Source: Mycolicibacterium chlorophenolicum (GTDB lineage Bacteria; Actinomycetota; Actinomycetes; Mycobacteriales; Mycobacteriaceae). Taken from it: a stretch of 64,000 nucleotides of DNA. The DNA is taken from contig NZ_JYNL01000054.1 of NCBI RefSeq assembly GCF_001044235.1, positions 1-64,000 of the forward strand, given 5' to 3'. The translations under genes and the position numbers were made by a program. The notes beneath the pieces are model-generated. The model worked only from the letters and a program-made list of their open reading frames with translations. It did no database searches and had not been told where the DNA came from. Below, piece after piece: positions 32,689 to 40,974 of this stretch (positions are counted from its first letter, which is position 1; every line of letters begins with the position of its first letter).

Positions 32689-33519
32689 ATGGACTACGGC
32701 ATCCTCGTCGGGATCGACGGGTCCCAGGAGTCGGGTACCGCCGTCTGCTGGGCCGCTGACGAGGCCCGCCGGCACGGCGTTCCGATCACGCTGATGACCG
32801 TGGTGCCGCCCGCCGTCGCGGGGGGCGAGCGGGAGAACGCCGAAGGCGCCCTGGCGCATGCCCGCGCGCTGGTGCTCGCCGACTCCGATCCCGCCCGTGT
32901 TCCGGACATCGGCTGCGAACTCCGCTGCGGCACGGTGCTGCCTACGCTCGTCGCGGTGTCCCGGCAGGCGCGGATGGTGGTGGTCGGCAGCCGGGGCCGC
33001 GGCGCACTGGGCCGGCTGCTGATGGGTTCGGTCAGCACCGGTCTGCTGCATCAGGCGCACTGCCCGGTCACCGTGGCGCACAGCCGGTACGGCCGGTTGC
33101 CTGCCCCGGCGTCACCCGTCGTGGTCGGTATCGACGGCTCGCGCGCCTCGGAGGCGGCGACGGCGCTGGCCTTCGACGAGGCGGCCGTGCGCGGCGTGGA
33201 TCTCGTTGCGGTGCATGCCTGGTCGGACATCGCCGCGCTGCCGTACGAGAGCGCCCAGTGGAGCGCACATGAGGAGTCGGCCGCCGAGGTGCTCGCCGAA
33301 CGTCTCGCCGGATGGCAGGAGCACTACCCCGATGTCCGGGTGCGTCGCCGGCTCGAATACGACGCGCCCGCGCGGTGGTTGATCGTGGAGTCGCAGCGCG
33401 CGCAGTTGGTGGTGGTCGGTAGCCACGGCCGCGGTGGGTTCGCCGGCATGATGCTCGGGTCGGTGAGTTCGACGGTGGTGCAGTCGGTCGACGTTCCGGT
33501 GACGGTGGTTCGGCCCTGA
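32689..33519 (+). CDS. Tandem-domain universal stress protein (copy B)
   Basis: The 276-residue protein has two UspA domains with ATP loops GSRGRGALGRLLMGSVSTG and GSHGRGGFAGMMLGSVSST. ATG 32689 is chosen over the TTG nine nt earlier because the first beta strand begins at DYGILVGIDGS. No Shine-Dalgarno is present, fitting leaderless translation. A full-match DosR box lies upstream. It resembles DosR-regulon stress proteins such as Rv2623 and Rv2005c. Confidence 0.88.
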   Translation: MDYGILVGIDGSQESGTAVCWAADEARRHGVPITLMTVVPPAVAGGERENAEGALAHARALVLADSDPARVPDIGCELRCGTVLPTLVAVSRQARMVVVGSRGRGALGRLLMGSVSTGLLHQAHCPVTVAHSRYGRLPAPASPVVVGIDGSRASEAATALAFDEAAVRGVDLVAVHAWSDIAALPYESAQWSAHEESAAEVLAERLAGWQEHYPDVRVRRRLEYDAPARWLIVESQRAQLVVVGSHGRGGFAGMMLGSVSSTVVQSVDVPVTVVRP

Positions 33520-33558
33520 CACCTGCGAGATTCCGGTGTCGTTGTGCCATCCCCGCCG

Positions 33559-33572
33559 GTGACCAAGGCCTC
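33559..33572 (+). promoter_or_regulatory. Degenerate DosR-type box upstream of the alpha/beta hydrolase
   Basis: GTGACCAAGGCCTC matches 7 of 10 half-site positions with correct N4 spacing. It ends 36 nt before the hydrolase ATG, the same distance as at stronger boxes. A TAGCGT -10-like element (33596-33601) again lies directly before the ATG. Confidence 0.4.
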
Positions 33573-33608
33573 CTGTAGCGGTTCGTCGGCGCCGATAGCG
33601 TCGCGAGT

Positions 33609-34811
33609 ATGGAACCCGCCGCGCCGCTGCGAGCCGCCCTGGGGCCGTTGGCCAGGACGGGTGGCTATTACGCGCGGTCGTGGCGCGACTACCTCGGATC
33701 GACGCCGAACCAGATGCCGATCGCCCGGCCGACGCTCGCCCTGGCGGCCGAAGCGCTGCGCGACGAGGTGGTGCTTCTCGGTCTGCGGGCCCGCCGGCCA
33801 GTGAGTGATCCGGCGGCTTTCGCGCGTATCGACGCGGAAGTCGTTGCAGCTCTTGACTTTTACGACAGTCGCGGCCTGCTCTACGATCCTCGCAGCTTCT
33901 TCACCGCGCCGTGCCGGCTCACCGACGTCGAGGTGCATCCGGTGCAGCGCGGCAGCCGTTCGTACGAACGGCTGCGGTGGGTGAGCGATTACCGGCCCCG
34001 ACCGGGTGAACCCGGTGCCGCCCGCTGGCTCGGCTATCGGGCCAGTGCGCAGGGTTACGGTCTAATGCTGCGCCATCGGGAGCCACGCCCGTGGCTGGTG
34101 TGCATCCACGGCACCGAGATGGGGCGCGCTGCCCTCGATCTCGCCCTGTTCCGGGCCTGGCAGCTGCACGAGCAACTCGGCCTCAACGTCATTCTTCCGG
34201 TGCTGCCCATGCACGGACCCCGCTCGAAACGCCTGCCGAAGGGCGCGGTGTTCCCGGGGGAAGACGTACTCGACGACATCCACGCGACCGCGCAGGCGGT
34301 GTCGGACGTCCGTGCGGTGCTGGGCTGGATCCGGCGCCGGCAGCCCGGGGAGGCGGTCGGCCTGTACGGGTTGTCGCTGGGCGGCTTCGTCGCCGCGCTC
34401 GTCGCGGGCCTCGACGACCATCTCGCCTGCGCGATCCTCGGCGTGCCCGTGGCCGACCTGATCGAACTGCTGGGCCGGCATTCCGGTCTGTGCCGCGACG
34501 ACCCGCGGCGCGACACGATCGCGCTCGCCGCCCCTCTCGGCCGGATGATCTCGCCGCTGTCGCTGCCGCCGCGGGTGCCGATGGCGGGCCGCTTCATCTA
34601 TGCCGGACTGGCCGATCAGGTGGTCCACCCGCGGGAGCAGGTGCACCGGCTCTGGGAACACTGGGGCGGACCCGAGATCGAGTGGTACCGCGGCGGCCAC
34701 GCCGGCTTCTTCCAGTCGCGTCCCGTGCAGCGCTTCGTGACCGGTGCCCTGGTGCAATCGGGATTGGCGGCTCCGAGTGCCGCGCCTGCCCCGGACAGCG
34801 CGATCGGCTGA
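33609..34811 (+). CDS. Alpha/beta hydrolase
   Basis: The 400-residue protein has an N-terminal region of about 150 residues without clear motifs. It then shows WLVCIHGTEMGRAALDL (oxyanion strand), the nucleophile elbow LYGLSLGGFVAAL (Ser in G-L-S-L-G), an acid-region YAGLADQVVHP and the catalytic His in WYRGGHAGFF. The N-terminal extension is longer than in typical esterases. Substrate unknown. No Shine-Dalgarno is seen before ATG 33609; the promoter resembles that of the upstream stress protein. It runs tail-to-tail with a third stress protein. Confidence 0.78.
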   Translation: MEPAAPLRAALGPLARTGGYYARSWRDYLGSTPNQMPIARPTLALAAEALRDEVVLLGLRARRPVSDPAAFARIDAEVVAALDFYDSRGLLYDPRSFFTAPCRLTDVEVHPVQRGSRSYERLRWVSDYRPRPGEPGAARWLGYRASAQGYGLMLRHREPRPWLVCIHGTEMGRAALDLALFRAWQLHEQLGLNVILPVLPMHGPRSKRLPKGAVFPGEDVLDDIHATAQAVSDVRAVLGWIRRRQPGEAVGLYGLSLGGFVAALVAGLDDHLACAILGVPVADLIELLGRHSGLCRDDPRRDTIALAAPLGRMISPLSLPPRVPMAGRFIYAGLADQVVHPREQVHRLWEHWGGPEIEWYRGGHAGFFQSRPVQRFVTGALVQSGLAAPSAAPAPDSAIG

Positions 34812-34831
34812 GCGACCCCGACTGATCCGCG

Positions 34832-35704
34832 TCAGGCGGACCGGGCGACGATCACCGGGATGCGGGCGGCCTGGACCACAGCGCTGCTCACCGAACCGAG
34901 GAGCGCGCTGGCGACGGCGCCCTCGCCGTGGCTGCCGACCACCAGCAGCTGCGCCGCATCGGCGCGTTCGACAAGTCGGCGAGCGGGCTGATCGGCGACC
35001 GCGACCGGTTCGACGGTCACCTGCGGGAAGCGCTGCTGCCAGCCCGACAGCTGCTCGGCCAGTTCCCGCTCCACCCCGGGCCGCAGTTCCTCCCAGTCGA
35101 AGCCGGGCAGGTCGAACGCCCCCGGGGACCACCAGGCGTGCACGGCGACGAGGGTGACACCCCGCCGGGCGGCTTCGGTGAAGGCGATCTCCACCGCGGT
35201 CCGCGAGGCGGCCGAACCGTCGAACCCGACGACGACCGGCGCATCGGCGGCCGGGGGAGGTCCGTCGTGAACGACGGCCACCGGTCCGTGGGCGCCGTGC
35301 ACCAGTCCGGTGCTGACGCTGCCGAGCACGGTCCGGGCCAGCGCGCCACGTCCGCGCGACCCGACGACGACGATCCTGGCCGTCCGGGACGCCTCGACCA
35401 GCGCCGCCGTCGGCGGGACGACGGCGAACTCCGCCCTCACCGGGACGGCCCCGTGGGTGATGTCCCGGGCGATCCGCTCGGCGTCGTCGAGGATGTCCTT
35501 GCCGATCTGGCGCTGCCAGTCCAGGAGTCCGGTGGGTACCGGCGCGATCGGCCACATGCCGATCGGCGGTGTCGCCGCGTACAGCACGGCCAGGGGTGCC
35601 CCGTGGCGCACCGCCTCGTCGGCGGCCCATTCCAGCGCCGCCTGCGACGACGGTGAATCATCGACGCCCACCACCACGTCCGGACCATCGACAGCGGTAC
35701 TCAT
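34832..35704 (-). CDS. Tandem-domain universal stress protein (copy C)
   Basis: The 290-residue protein has two UspA domains with ATP-loop motifs GSRGRGALARTVLGSVSTG and GSHGEGAVASALLGSVSSA, and begins VVVGVDDSPSSQAALEWAA. It starts 7 nt after the stop of the WS/DGAT-like gene, so they form an operon reading away from devR. The third such protein in 16 kb marks the island as stress-related. Confidence 0.87.
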   Translation of the reverse strand: MSTAVDGPDVVVGVDDSPSSQAALEWAADEAVRHGAPLAVLYAATPPIGMWPIAPVPTGLLDWQRQIGKDILDDAERIARDITHGAVPVRAEFAVVPPTAALVEASRTARIVVVGSRGRGALARTVLGSVSTGLVHGAHGPVAVVHDGPPPAADAPVVVGFDGSAASRTAVEIAFTEAARRGVTLVAVHAWWSPGAFDLPGFDWEELRPGVERELAEQLSGWQQRFPQVTVEPVAVADQPARRLVERADAAQLLVVGSHGEGAVASALLGSVSSAVVQAARIPVIVARSA

Positions 35705-35711
35705 CTTCGGA

Positions 35712-36869
35712 TCATCCGTTCGCCACGCTCGGGTGGATCATCGCCAACGCGGGTCTGCCCGACCGCGGGCGGCGCGCCGCCGCGGCCAGACAGGCCAGGG
35801 CCTTCTTGATGCCGAACGCTATCTCGTCCACATCGGGTGCGGCGTCGTCGTCGCTGCTGATCCCGAACACCAGGTCGTCCCCGTCGTTCAGGATCGCCAC
35901 CGCAGTGCGCAGCCGCAACGTCAGGGCCGGAACGGGGAGCACCCGGACCACCGCGCGGTCCATCAGCGTCTGCGGCCGCCCGGCAACACCGGCATCCATG
36001 GTCACCGCCACGACTCCGCGCTGCGGTAGGCCGGCGAGCAGGTCGACCGCGCCGAGCAGCGCACCGCCACCGCAGCCCTGCCGGCGGGCCCGGGCCCGCA
36101 GGAGTCGCCGCTGCACCGTGAGCAACTGCGCCACCCGATCCACTTCGTCCACCGGCAGGGCGGGCAACATCCCGGAGACCCGCAGCGAGTCGTGGCGGGG
36201 TTCCTCGCCGCGGCGCAGCAGCGCGGCGCGGAAGCTGTCGGTGATCGCCGAGAGCGCGACGTCGTCGAGCGCGACGCCGAAGGTCCGGCAGATCGGCGCG
36301 ACCCCGGTCAGCGGCACCTCGACCGCGCTGTAGCGATGCGTGCCGGTGACGTGCGGGCTCAACCGGTTCGACACGGCCCGCACCCCGGCCTCGAGGATCT
36401 GCGCCGCGCCCTCGACGGCGTCGCGTGCCACGCGGACCCAGGCCGGTGCGGCGGGCTCGACCACGTGCGGCGCGGCGGCGCCGACGCCGCAATCGGTCGC
36501 CGCGCTGAGCATGCGCACGGCTGCGGAGCTGTCGGCGACGTCCGGATCCACGGTCAGCAGGACCGCCCAGCGGTCGCGGGCGAGGCCGTCGATCACCCAG
36601 CACTGCCACAGCGCTGCCCGGTCGGCCCGCGGCGTCCTGATCGCGTCCGCGACGAAGCCGAACAGGTCCTCGTCGGCGCCGGGATGCGGCAGCGTGGCGT
36701 GCCGGAGACGGCCGGACACCGCGGATGCGATGCCCAGCAGGTGCGGGATCGCCAGCAGGCGTTCGCCGAGTCCCTCGCTCAGGGCGTCGGCGCCGGGGAT
36801 CGGGCCCTCGAGGACCAGGACGGCGCCGGCGGCGAGATCAGTGTTCCGGTCGGCGTCCTGCGCATGCAC
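35712..36869 (-). CDS. Degenerate WS/DGAT-like (wax ester synthase/acyltransferase-related) protein
   Basis: The 385-residue protein starts at GTG 36869, from where GAVLVLEGPIPGADALSEGL aligns with the usual WS/DGAT N-terminus. Further family-like features are RLLAIPHLLG and a C-terminal domain with LPVPALTLRLRTAVAILNDGDD. The acyl-transfer motif HHxxxDG is not found; at its place the sequence reads LLTVDPDVADSSAAV, without histidines. Catalysis as a triacylglycerol synthase is therefore unlikely. The DosR-regulon tgs1 gene of M. tuberculosis belongs to this family and sits beside the devRS operon. A DosR-like inverted repeat lies upstream. Confidence 0.68.
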   Translation of the reverse strand: MHAQDADRNTDLAAGAVLVLEGPIPGADALSEGLGERLLAIPHLLGIASAVSGRLRHATLPHPGADEDLFGFVADAIRTPRADRAALWQCWVIDGLARDRWAVLLTVDPDVADSSAAVRMLSAATDCGVGAAAPHVVEPAAPAWVRVARDAVEGAAQILEAGVRAVSNRLSPHVTGTHRYSAVEVPLTGVAPICRTFGVALDDVALSAITDSFRAALLRRGEEPRHDSLRVSGMLPALPVDEVDRVAQLLTVQRRLLRARARRQGCGGGALLGAVDLLAGLPQRGVVAVTMDAGVAGRPQTLMDRAVVRVLPVPALTLRLRTAVAILNDGDDLVFGISSDDDAAPDVDEIAFGIKKALACLAAAARRPRSGRPALAMIHPSVANG

Positions 36870-36912
36870 GCCCTCACTATCGGTGCCGGCGGGCCGTTGC
36901 GGCAGAGGCGGA

Positions 36913-36932
36913 GGTCCCTTGCGAACGGGACC
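36913..36932. promoter_or_regulatory. Inverted DosR-like half-sites in the devR / WS-DGAT divergent promoter
   Basis: GGTCCC (36913-36918) and GGGACC (36927-36932) form an inverted repeat with an 8-nt spacer. Each arm is a full GGGAC half-site pointing outward, but the second half-sites are poor. Autoregulation of devR is known in M. tuberculosis. Here the arrangement is non-canonical, so the assignment is tentative. Confidence 0.45.
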
Positions 36933-36983
36933 TTTGCTCGTGCCCTTCCCCCCGCGCAGCCGTATTGCGGCCATACTGGACTG

Positions 36984-37634
36984 ATGGTCACCGTGTTCCT
37001 CGTCGACGATCACGAAGTGGTGCGGCGCGGTCTGATCGACCTGCTCAGCGCCGACCCGGAACTCGACGTGATCGGCGAGGCGGGTTCGGTGTCCGAAGCC
37101 CTGGCCCGCATCCCGGCCCTGCAGCCCGACGTGGCGGTGCTCGACGTGCGCCTGCCCGACGGCAACGGCGTCGAACTCTGCCGTGACCTGCTGTCCCGAT
37201 TGCCCGATCTGCGCTGCCTGATGCTGACGTCGTTCACCTCCGACGAGGCCATGCTCGACGCGATCCTCGCCGGCGCCAGCGGCTACGTCATCAAGGACAT
37301 CAAGGGCATGGAACTGGCCAAGGCGGTCAAGGAGGTCGGCGCGGGCCGGTCGCTGCTGGACAACCGCGCCGCCGCCGCGCTGATGGCGAAGCTGCGCAAC
37401 GCCGCCGAGCGCACCGATCCGCTGTCAGGGCTCAGTGAGCAGGAACGGGTGCTGCTGGATCTGCTGGGCGAGGGCCTGACCAACAAACAGATCGCGGCCC
37501 GGATGTTCCTCGCCGAGAAGACCGTCAAGAACTACGTGTCGCGGCTGCTGGCGAAACTGGGCATGGAGCGGCGCACCCAGGCCGCGGCGTTCGTCTCCAA
37601 GCTGGACCGGCCGCACCGGCCCACAGACGACTAG
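36984..37634 (+). CDS. devR: DevR/DosR dormancy response regulator
   Basis: The 216-residue NarL-type regulator has phosphoacceptor Asp54 in [12 protein letters not shown], then [18 protein letters not shown] and a LuxR-type DNA-binding domain with [20 protein letters not shown] and [14 protein letters not shown]. Thr198 matches the residue phosphorylated by a Ser/Thr kinase in M. tuberculosis DevR. Similarity to DevR is very high over the whole length, and ATG 36984 gives the DevR-like start [11 protein letters not shown]. It activates hypoxia genes by binding GGGAC-type palindromes, of which several lie in this window. No kinase is adjacent. Confidence 0.95.
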
Positions 37635-37654
37635 CACGCTGCACGTTCAGCGAT

Positions 37655-37683
37655 TTTGGGGCTGCCTGCCGAGCAGGTAGTAT
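37655..37683 (+). promoter_or_regulatory. Candidate promoter of the infA operon
   Basis: A -10-like TAGTAT (37678-37683) stands 17 nt after a weak -35-like TTTGGG (37655-37660), about 160 nt before infA, in the only sizeable gap between devR and the ribosomal genes. Confidence 0.4.
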
Positions 37684-37840
37684 GGGTCGACGGTGCGGTT
37701 TGCGCGCCGACTTCTTGCGTGCCCTGTCGGGAATTCCCGAGATCCGGCTCACGTTGCTAGTCGGAGCCAATCAGTCTGAAAGCTGCGCCGACCAGGCCAA
37801 CACGCCGACACGAAACGAAAAGCAAGGATCGCTAAAGAGT

Positions 37841-38062
37841 ATGGCCAAGAAAGACGGTGCCATCGAGGTCGAGGGTCGCGTTGTCGAACCCCTGCCCAAT
37901 GCGATGTTCCGCATTGAGCTGGAGAACGGACACAAAGTCCTCGCCCACATCAGCGGCAAGATGCGGCAGCACTACATCCGCATCCTCCCGGAGGACCGCG
38001 TCGTGGTGGAGCTCTCTCCCTACGACCTGTCCCGCGGCCGCATCGTGTACCGCTACAAGTAA
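37841..38062 (+). CDS. infA: Translation initiation factor IF-1
   Basis: The 73-residue OB-fold protein [20 protein letters not shown] and onward, with [18 protein letters not shown] and a [13 protein letters not shown] end, is essentially the universal IF-1 sequence. It binds the 30S A site during initiation. It is the first gene of infA-rpmJ-rpsM-rpsK-rpsD-rpoA-rplQ, after a 200-nt leader. Confidence 0.98.
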
Positions 38063-38095
38063 CCACACCGACGAGAAGAAGGATCGACGACAGCC

Positions 38096-38209
38096 GTGAA
38101 GGTGAACCCGAGCGTCAAGCCGATCTGCGACAAGTGCAGGGTGATCCGCCGGCATGGGCGGGTCATGGTGATCTGCTCCGATCCCCGCCACAAGCAGCGG
38201 CAGGGCTGA
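38096..38209 (+). CDS. rpmJ: 50S ribosomal protein L36
   Basis: This 37-codon gene begins at GTG 38096, 33 nt after infA. It encodes [20 protein letters not shown] and ends RHKQRQG. The zinc ligands are the two Cys of CDKC, the Cys of [10 protein letters not shown] and its His, as in the zinc-binding (C+) form of L36. A paralogous Cys-free form exists elsewhere in many mycobacteria. Confidence 0.96.
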
Positions 38210-38361
38210 GAAGACCTCGCCCGCACACACAACTGAATGACGAACTCCCAGTACCACTGAGCGGATAGGCCGCTCGACCACGTCCGGCACGGAGGCCGGA
38301 CCCCGGCACGAGCCCGGGAACGGACTGGGACCAGACCTCCGCATAGAGAAGGAAACACCCA

Positions 38362-38736
38362 GTGGCACGTCTCATGGGCGTCGATCTCCCGCGCGACAAG
38401 CGCATGGAGATCGCGCTGACCTACATCTACGGCATCGGCCGTACCCGCTCCCAGGAGATCCTGGAAGCCACCGGCATCAGCCGGGACCAGCGCACCAAGG
38501 ACCTGACCGACGATCAGGTGACGCAGCTGCGCGACTACATCGAGGGCAACCTCAAGGTGGAGGGCGATCTGCGCCGCGAGGTGCAGGCCGACATCCGTCG
38601 CAAGATCGAGATCGGCTGCTACCAGGGCCTGCGCCACCGTCGCGGCCTGCCGGTGCGCGGCCAGCGGACCAAGACCAATGCGCGCACCCGCAAGGGCCCC
38701 AAGCGCACCATCGCCGGCAAGAAGAAGGCTAGGTAA
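38362..38736 (+). CDS. rpsM: 30S ribosomal protein S13
   Basis: The 124-residue protein MARLMGVDLPRDKRMEIALT has the central YIYGIGRTRSQEIL helix-hairpin-helix and the C-terminal RHRRGLPVRGQRTKTNARTR typical of S13 at the 30S head. A 152-nt leader separates it from rpmJ, and a GAAGGAAA ribosome site precedes the ATG-equivalent GTG start. Confidence 0.98.
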   Translation: MARLMGVDLPRDKRMEIALTYIYGIGRTRSQEILEATGISRDQRTKDLTDDQVTQLRDYIEGNLKVEGDLRREVQADIRRKIEIGCYQGLRHRRGLPVRGQRTKTNARTRKGPKRTIAGKKKAR

Positions 38737-38742
38737 CCCGAG

Positions 38743-39156
38743 ATGGCACAAGCCAAGAAGGGCGCGCCCAAGAAGGGTGCCGCCAAGACCCGCCGCCGGG
38801 AGAAGAAGAACGTTCCGCACGGCGCCGCGCACATCAAGAGCACGTTCAACAACACGATCGTGTCGATCACCGATCCCCAGGGCAACGTCATCGCGTGGGC
38901 CTCGTCGGGTCACGTGGGCTTCAAGGGTTCGCGCAAGTCGACGCCGTTCGCCGCCCAGCTCGCCGCCGAGAACGCTGCCCGCAAGGCGCAGGAGCACGGC
39001 GTGAAGAAGGTCGACGTGTTCGTCAAGGGCCCGGGTTCGGGCCGCGAGACCGCCATCCGCTCACTGCAGGCCGCCGGCCTCGAGGTGGGCGCCATTTCCG
39101 ACGTCACCCCGCAGCCGCACAACGGCTGCCGTCCGCCCAAGCGGCGCCGGGTCTAG
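38743..39156 (+). CDS. rpsK: 30S ribosomal protein S11
   Basis: The 137-residue protein has a basic N-terminus rich in Lys, then GAAHIKSTFNNTIVSITDPQ and the C-terminal VTPQPHNGCRPPKRRRV, invariant S11 features at the 30S platform. It is 6 nt after rpsM. Confidence 0.98.
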   Translation: MAQAKKGAPKKGAAKTRRREKKNVPHGAAHIKSTFNNTIVSITDPQGNVIAWASSGHVGFKGSRKSTPFAAQLAAENAARKAQEHGVKKVDVFVKGPGSGRETAIRSLQAAGLEVGAISDVTPQPHNGCRPPKRRRV

Positions 39157-39173
39157 GGGAGGAAGAAACACTC

Positions 39174-39779
39174 ATGGCTCGTTACACCGGACCCGTCACC
39201 CGCAAGTCGCGCCGCCTCGGCGTCGACCTCGTCGGTGGAGATCAGTCGTTCGAGAAGCGCCCCTACCCGCCCGGCCAGCACGGCCGCGCGCGGATCAAGG
39301 AGAGCGAGTACCGCCAGCAGCTGCAGGAGAAGCAGAAGGCCCGCTTCACCTACGGCGTCATGGAGAAGCAGTTCCGTCGCTACTACGAGGAGGCCAACCG
39401 CCTCCCCGGCAAGACCGGTGACAACCTGCTGCGCATCCTGGAGAGCCGGCTCGACAACGTGGTCTACCGCGCCGGCCTGGCCCGTACCCGCCGGATGGCG
39501 CGCCAGCTGGTCAGCCACGGCCACTTCACCGTCAACGGTGTGAAGGTCGACATCCCCAGCTACCGCGTCGCGCAGTACGACATCATCGACATCAAGGACA
39601 AGTCGATCAACACGCTGCCCTTCGAGTTGTCCCGGGCCAATGCGGGCGACCGCCCCATCCCGGGCTGGCTGCAGGTCGTCGGCGAGCGTCAGCGCATCCT
39701 CGTGCACCAGCTGCCCGAGCGCGCGCAGATCGACGTGCCGCTCACCGAGCAGCTGATCGTCGAGCTCTACTCGAAGTAA
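39174..39779 (+). CDS. rpsD: 30S ribosomal protein S4
   Basis: The 201-residue protein starts at ATG 39174 after GGGAGGAAG. It begins MARYTGPVTRKSRRLGVDLV, has KRPYPPGQHGRARIKESEY and the S4 RNA-binding domain RLDNVVYRAGLARTRRMARQ with SHGHFTVNGVKVDIPSY. It is a primary 16S-binding assembly protein and in other bacteria an autogenous regulator of its operon. This S4 is the Cys-free (C-) type at the N-terminus. Confidence 0.98.
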   Translation: MARYTGPVTRKSRRLGVDLVGGDQSFEKRPYPPGQHGRARIKESEYRQQLQEKQKARFTYGVMEKQFRRYYEEANRLPGKTGDNLLRILESRLDNVVYRAGLARTRRMARQLVSHGHFTVNGVKVDIPSYRVAQYDIIDIKDKSINTLPFELSRANAGDRPIPGWLQVVGERQRILVHQLPERAQIDVPLTEQLIVELYSK

Positions 39780-39787
39780 GTAAGACG

Positions 39788-39813
39788 TCTGCAGGCCAAC
39801 CCGGTCCTGCAGA
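39788..39813 (+). other. Short hairpin between rpsD and rpoA
   Basis: TCTGCAGG (39788-39795) and CCTGCAGA (39806-39813) form an 8-bp perfect stem with a 10-nt loop, 9 nt after the rpsD stop. No T-run follows. It may be a processing or attenuation site that sets the rpoA level. Confidence 0.35.
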
Positions 39814-39860
39814 TCACCTAACGGCATCAAATAGCGGTTGCCGAGAAGGAGAAGAACACC

Positions 39861-40913
39861 ATGCTGATTTCTCAGCGCCCCACCCTGAGCGAAGAGGTCA
39901 TCGCCGAGAACCGCTCCCAGTTCGTCATCGAACCGCTGGAGCCGGGATTCGGTTACACCCTCGGAAACTCGCTGCGCCGCACGCTGCTGTCTTCCATCCC
40001 GGGCGCGGCCGTCACCAGCATCCGCATCGACGGTGTGCTGCACGAGTTCACCACCGTGCCGGGGGTCAAGGAAGACGTCACCGACATCATCCTGAACCTC
40101 AAGGGTCTCGTCGTGTCCTCCGAGGAGGACGAGCCCGTCACCATGTACCTGCGCAAGCAGGGCCCGGGTGAGGTCACCGCGGGCGACATCGTGCCGCCGG
40201 CCGGGGTCACCGTGCACAACCCCGACATGCACATCGCGACGCTGAACGAGAAGGGCAAGCTCGAGGTCGAACTCGTCGTCGAGCGTGGCCGCGGCTACGT
40301 GCCCGCCGTGCAGAACAAGGCGTCCGGCGCGGAGATCGGCCGTATCCCGGTCGATTCCATCTACTCGCCGGTGCTCAAGGTGACCTACAAGGTCGAGGCC
40401 ACCCGCGTCGAGCAGCGCACCGACTTCGACAAGCTGATCCTCGACGTCGAGACCAAGAGCTCCATCAGCGCGCGTGATGCGCTCGCCTCGGCGGGTAAGA
40501 CGCTGGTCGAGTTGTTCGGTCTGGCACGGGAACTCAACGTCGAGGCCGAGGGCATCGAGATCGGGCCGTCGCCGGCCGAGGCCGACCACATCGCCAGCTT
40601 CGCGCTGCCGATCGACGACCTGGACCTGACGGTGCGCTCGTACAACTGCCTCAAGCGCGAGGGTGTGCACACCGTGGGCGAGCTCGTGGCCCGCACGGAG
40701 TCCGATCTGCTGGACATCCGCAACTTCGGCCAGAAGTCCATCGACGAGGTGAAGATCAAGCTGCACCAGCTGGGTCTCTCGCTCAAGGACAGCCCGGCCA
40801 GCTTCGATCCGTCCGAGGTCGCCGGTTATGACGTCGCCACCGGCACCTGGAACAGCGACGCCGGCTACGACCTGGACGACAGCCAGGACTTCGCCGAAAC
40901 CGAACAGCTCTAA
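39861..40913 (+). CDS. rpoA: DNA-directed RNA polymerase subunit alpha
   Basis: The 350-residue subunit starts MLISQRPTLSEEVIAENRSQ. The N-terminal dimerisation domain has EPLEPGFGYTLGNSLRRTLL. The C-terminal domain (about 250-320), which contacts UP elements and activators, has DLTVRSYNCLKREGVHTVGE and RNFGQKSIDEVKIKLHQLG. It lies downstream of rpsD and upstream of rplQ in the standard order. Confidence 0.99.
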   Translation: MLISQRPTLSEEVIAENRSQFVIEPLEPGFGYTLGNSLRRTLLSSIPGAAVTSIRIDGVLHEFTTVPGVKEDVTDIILNLKGLVVSSEEDEPVTMYLRKQGPGEVTAGDIVPPAGVTVHNPDMHIATLNEKGKLEVELVVERGRGYVPAVQNKASGAEIGRIPVDSIYSPVLKVTYKVEATRVEQRTDFDKLILDVETKSSISARDALASAGKTLVELFGLARELNVEAEGIEIGPSPAEADHIASFALPIDDLDLTVRSYNCLKREGVHTVGELVARTESDLLDIRNFGQKSIDEVKIKLHQLGLSLKDSPASFDPSEVAGYDVATGTWNSDAGYDLDDSQDFAETEQL

Positions 40914-40974
40914 CATTTCGTCCGTCCCGGTCCTACCTGATACGGGGGCCGGCCCCACAGAGGAGATAGTCGCA

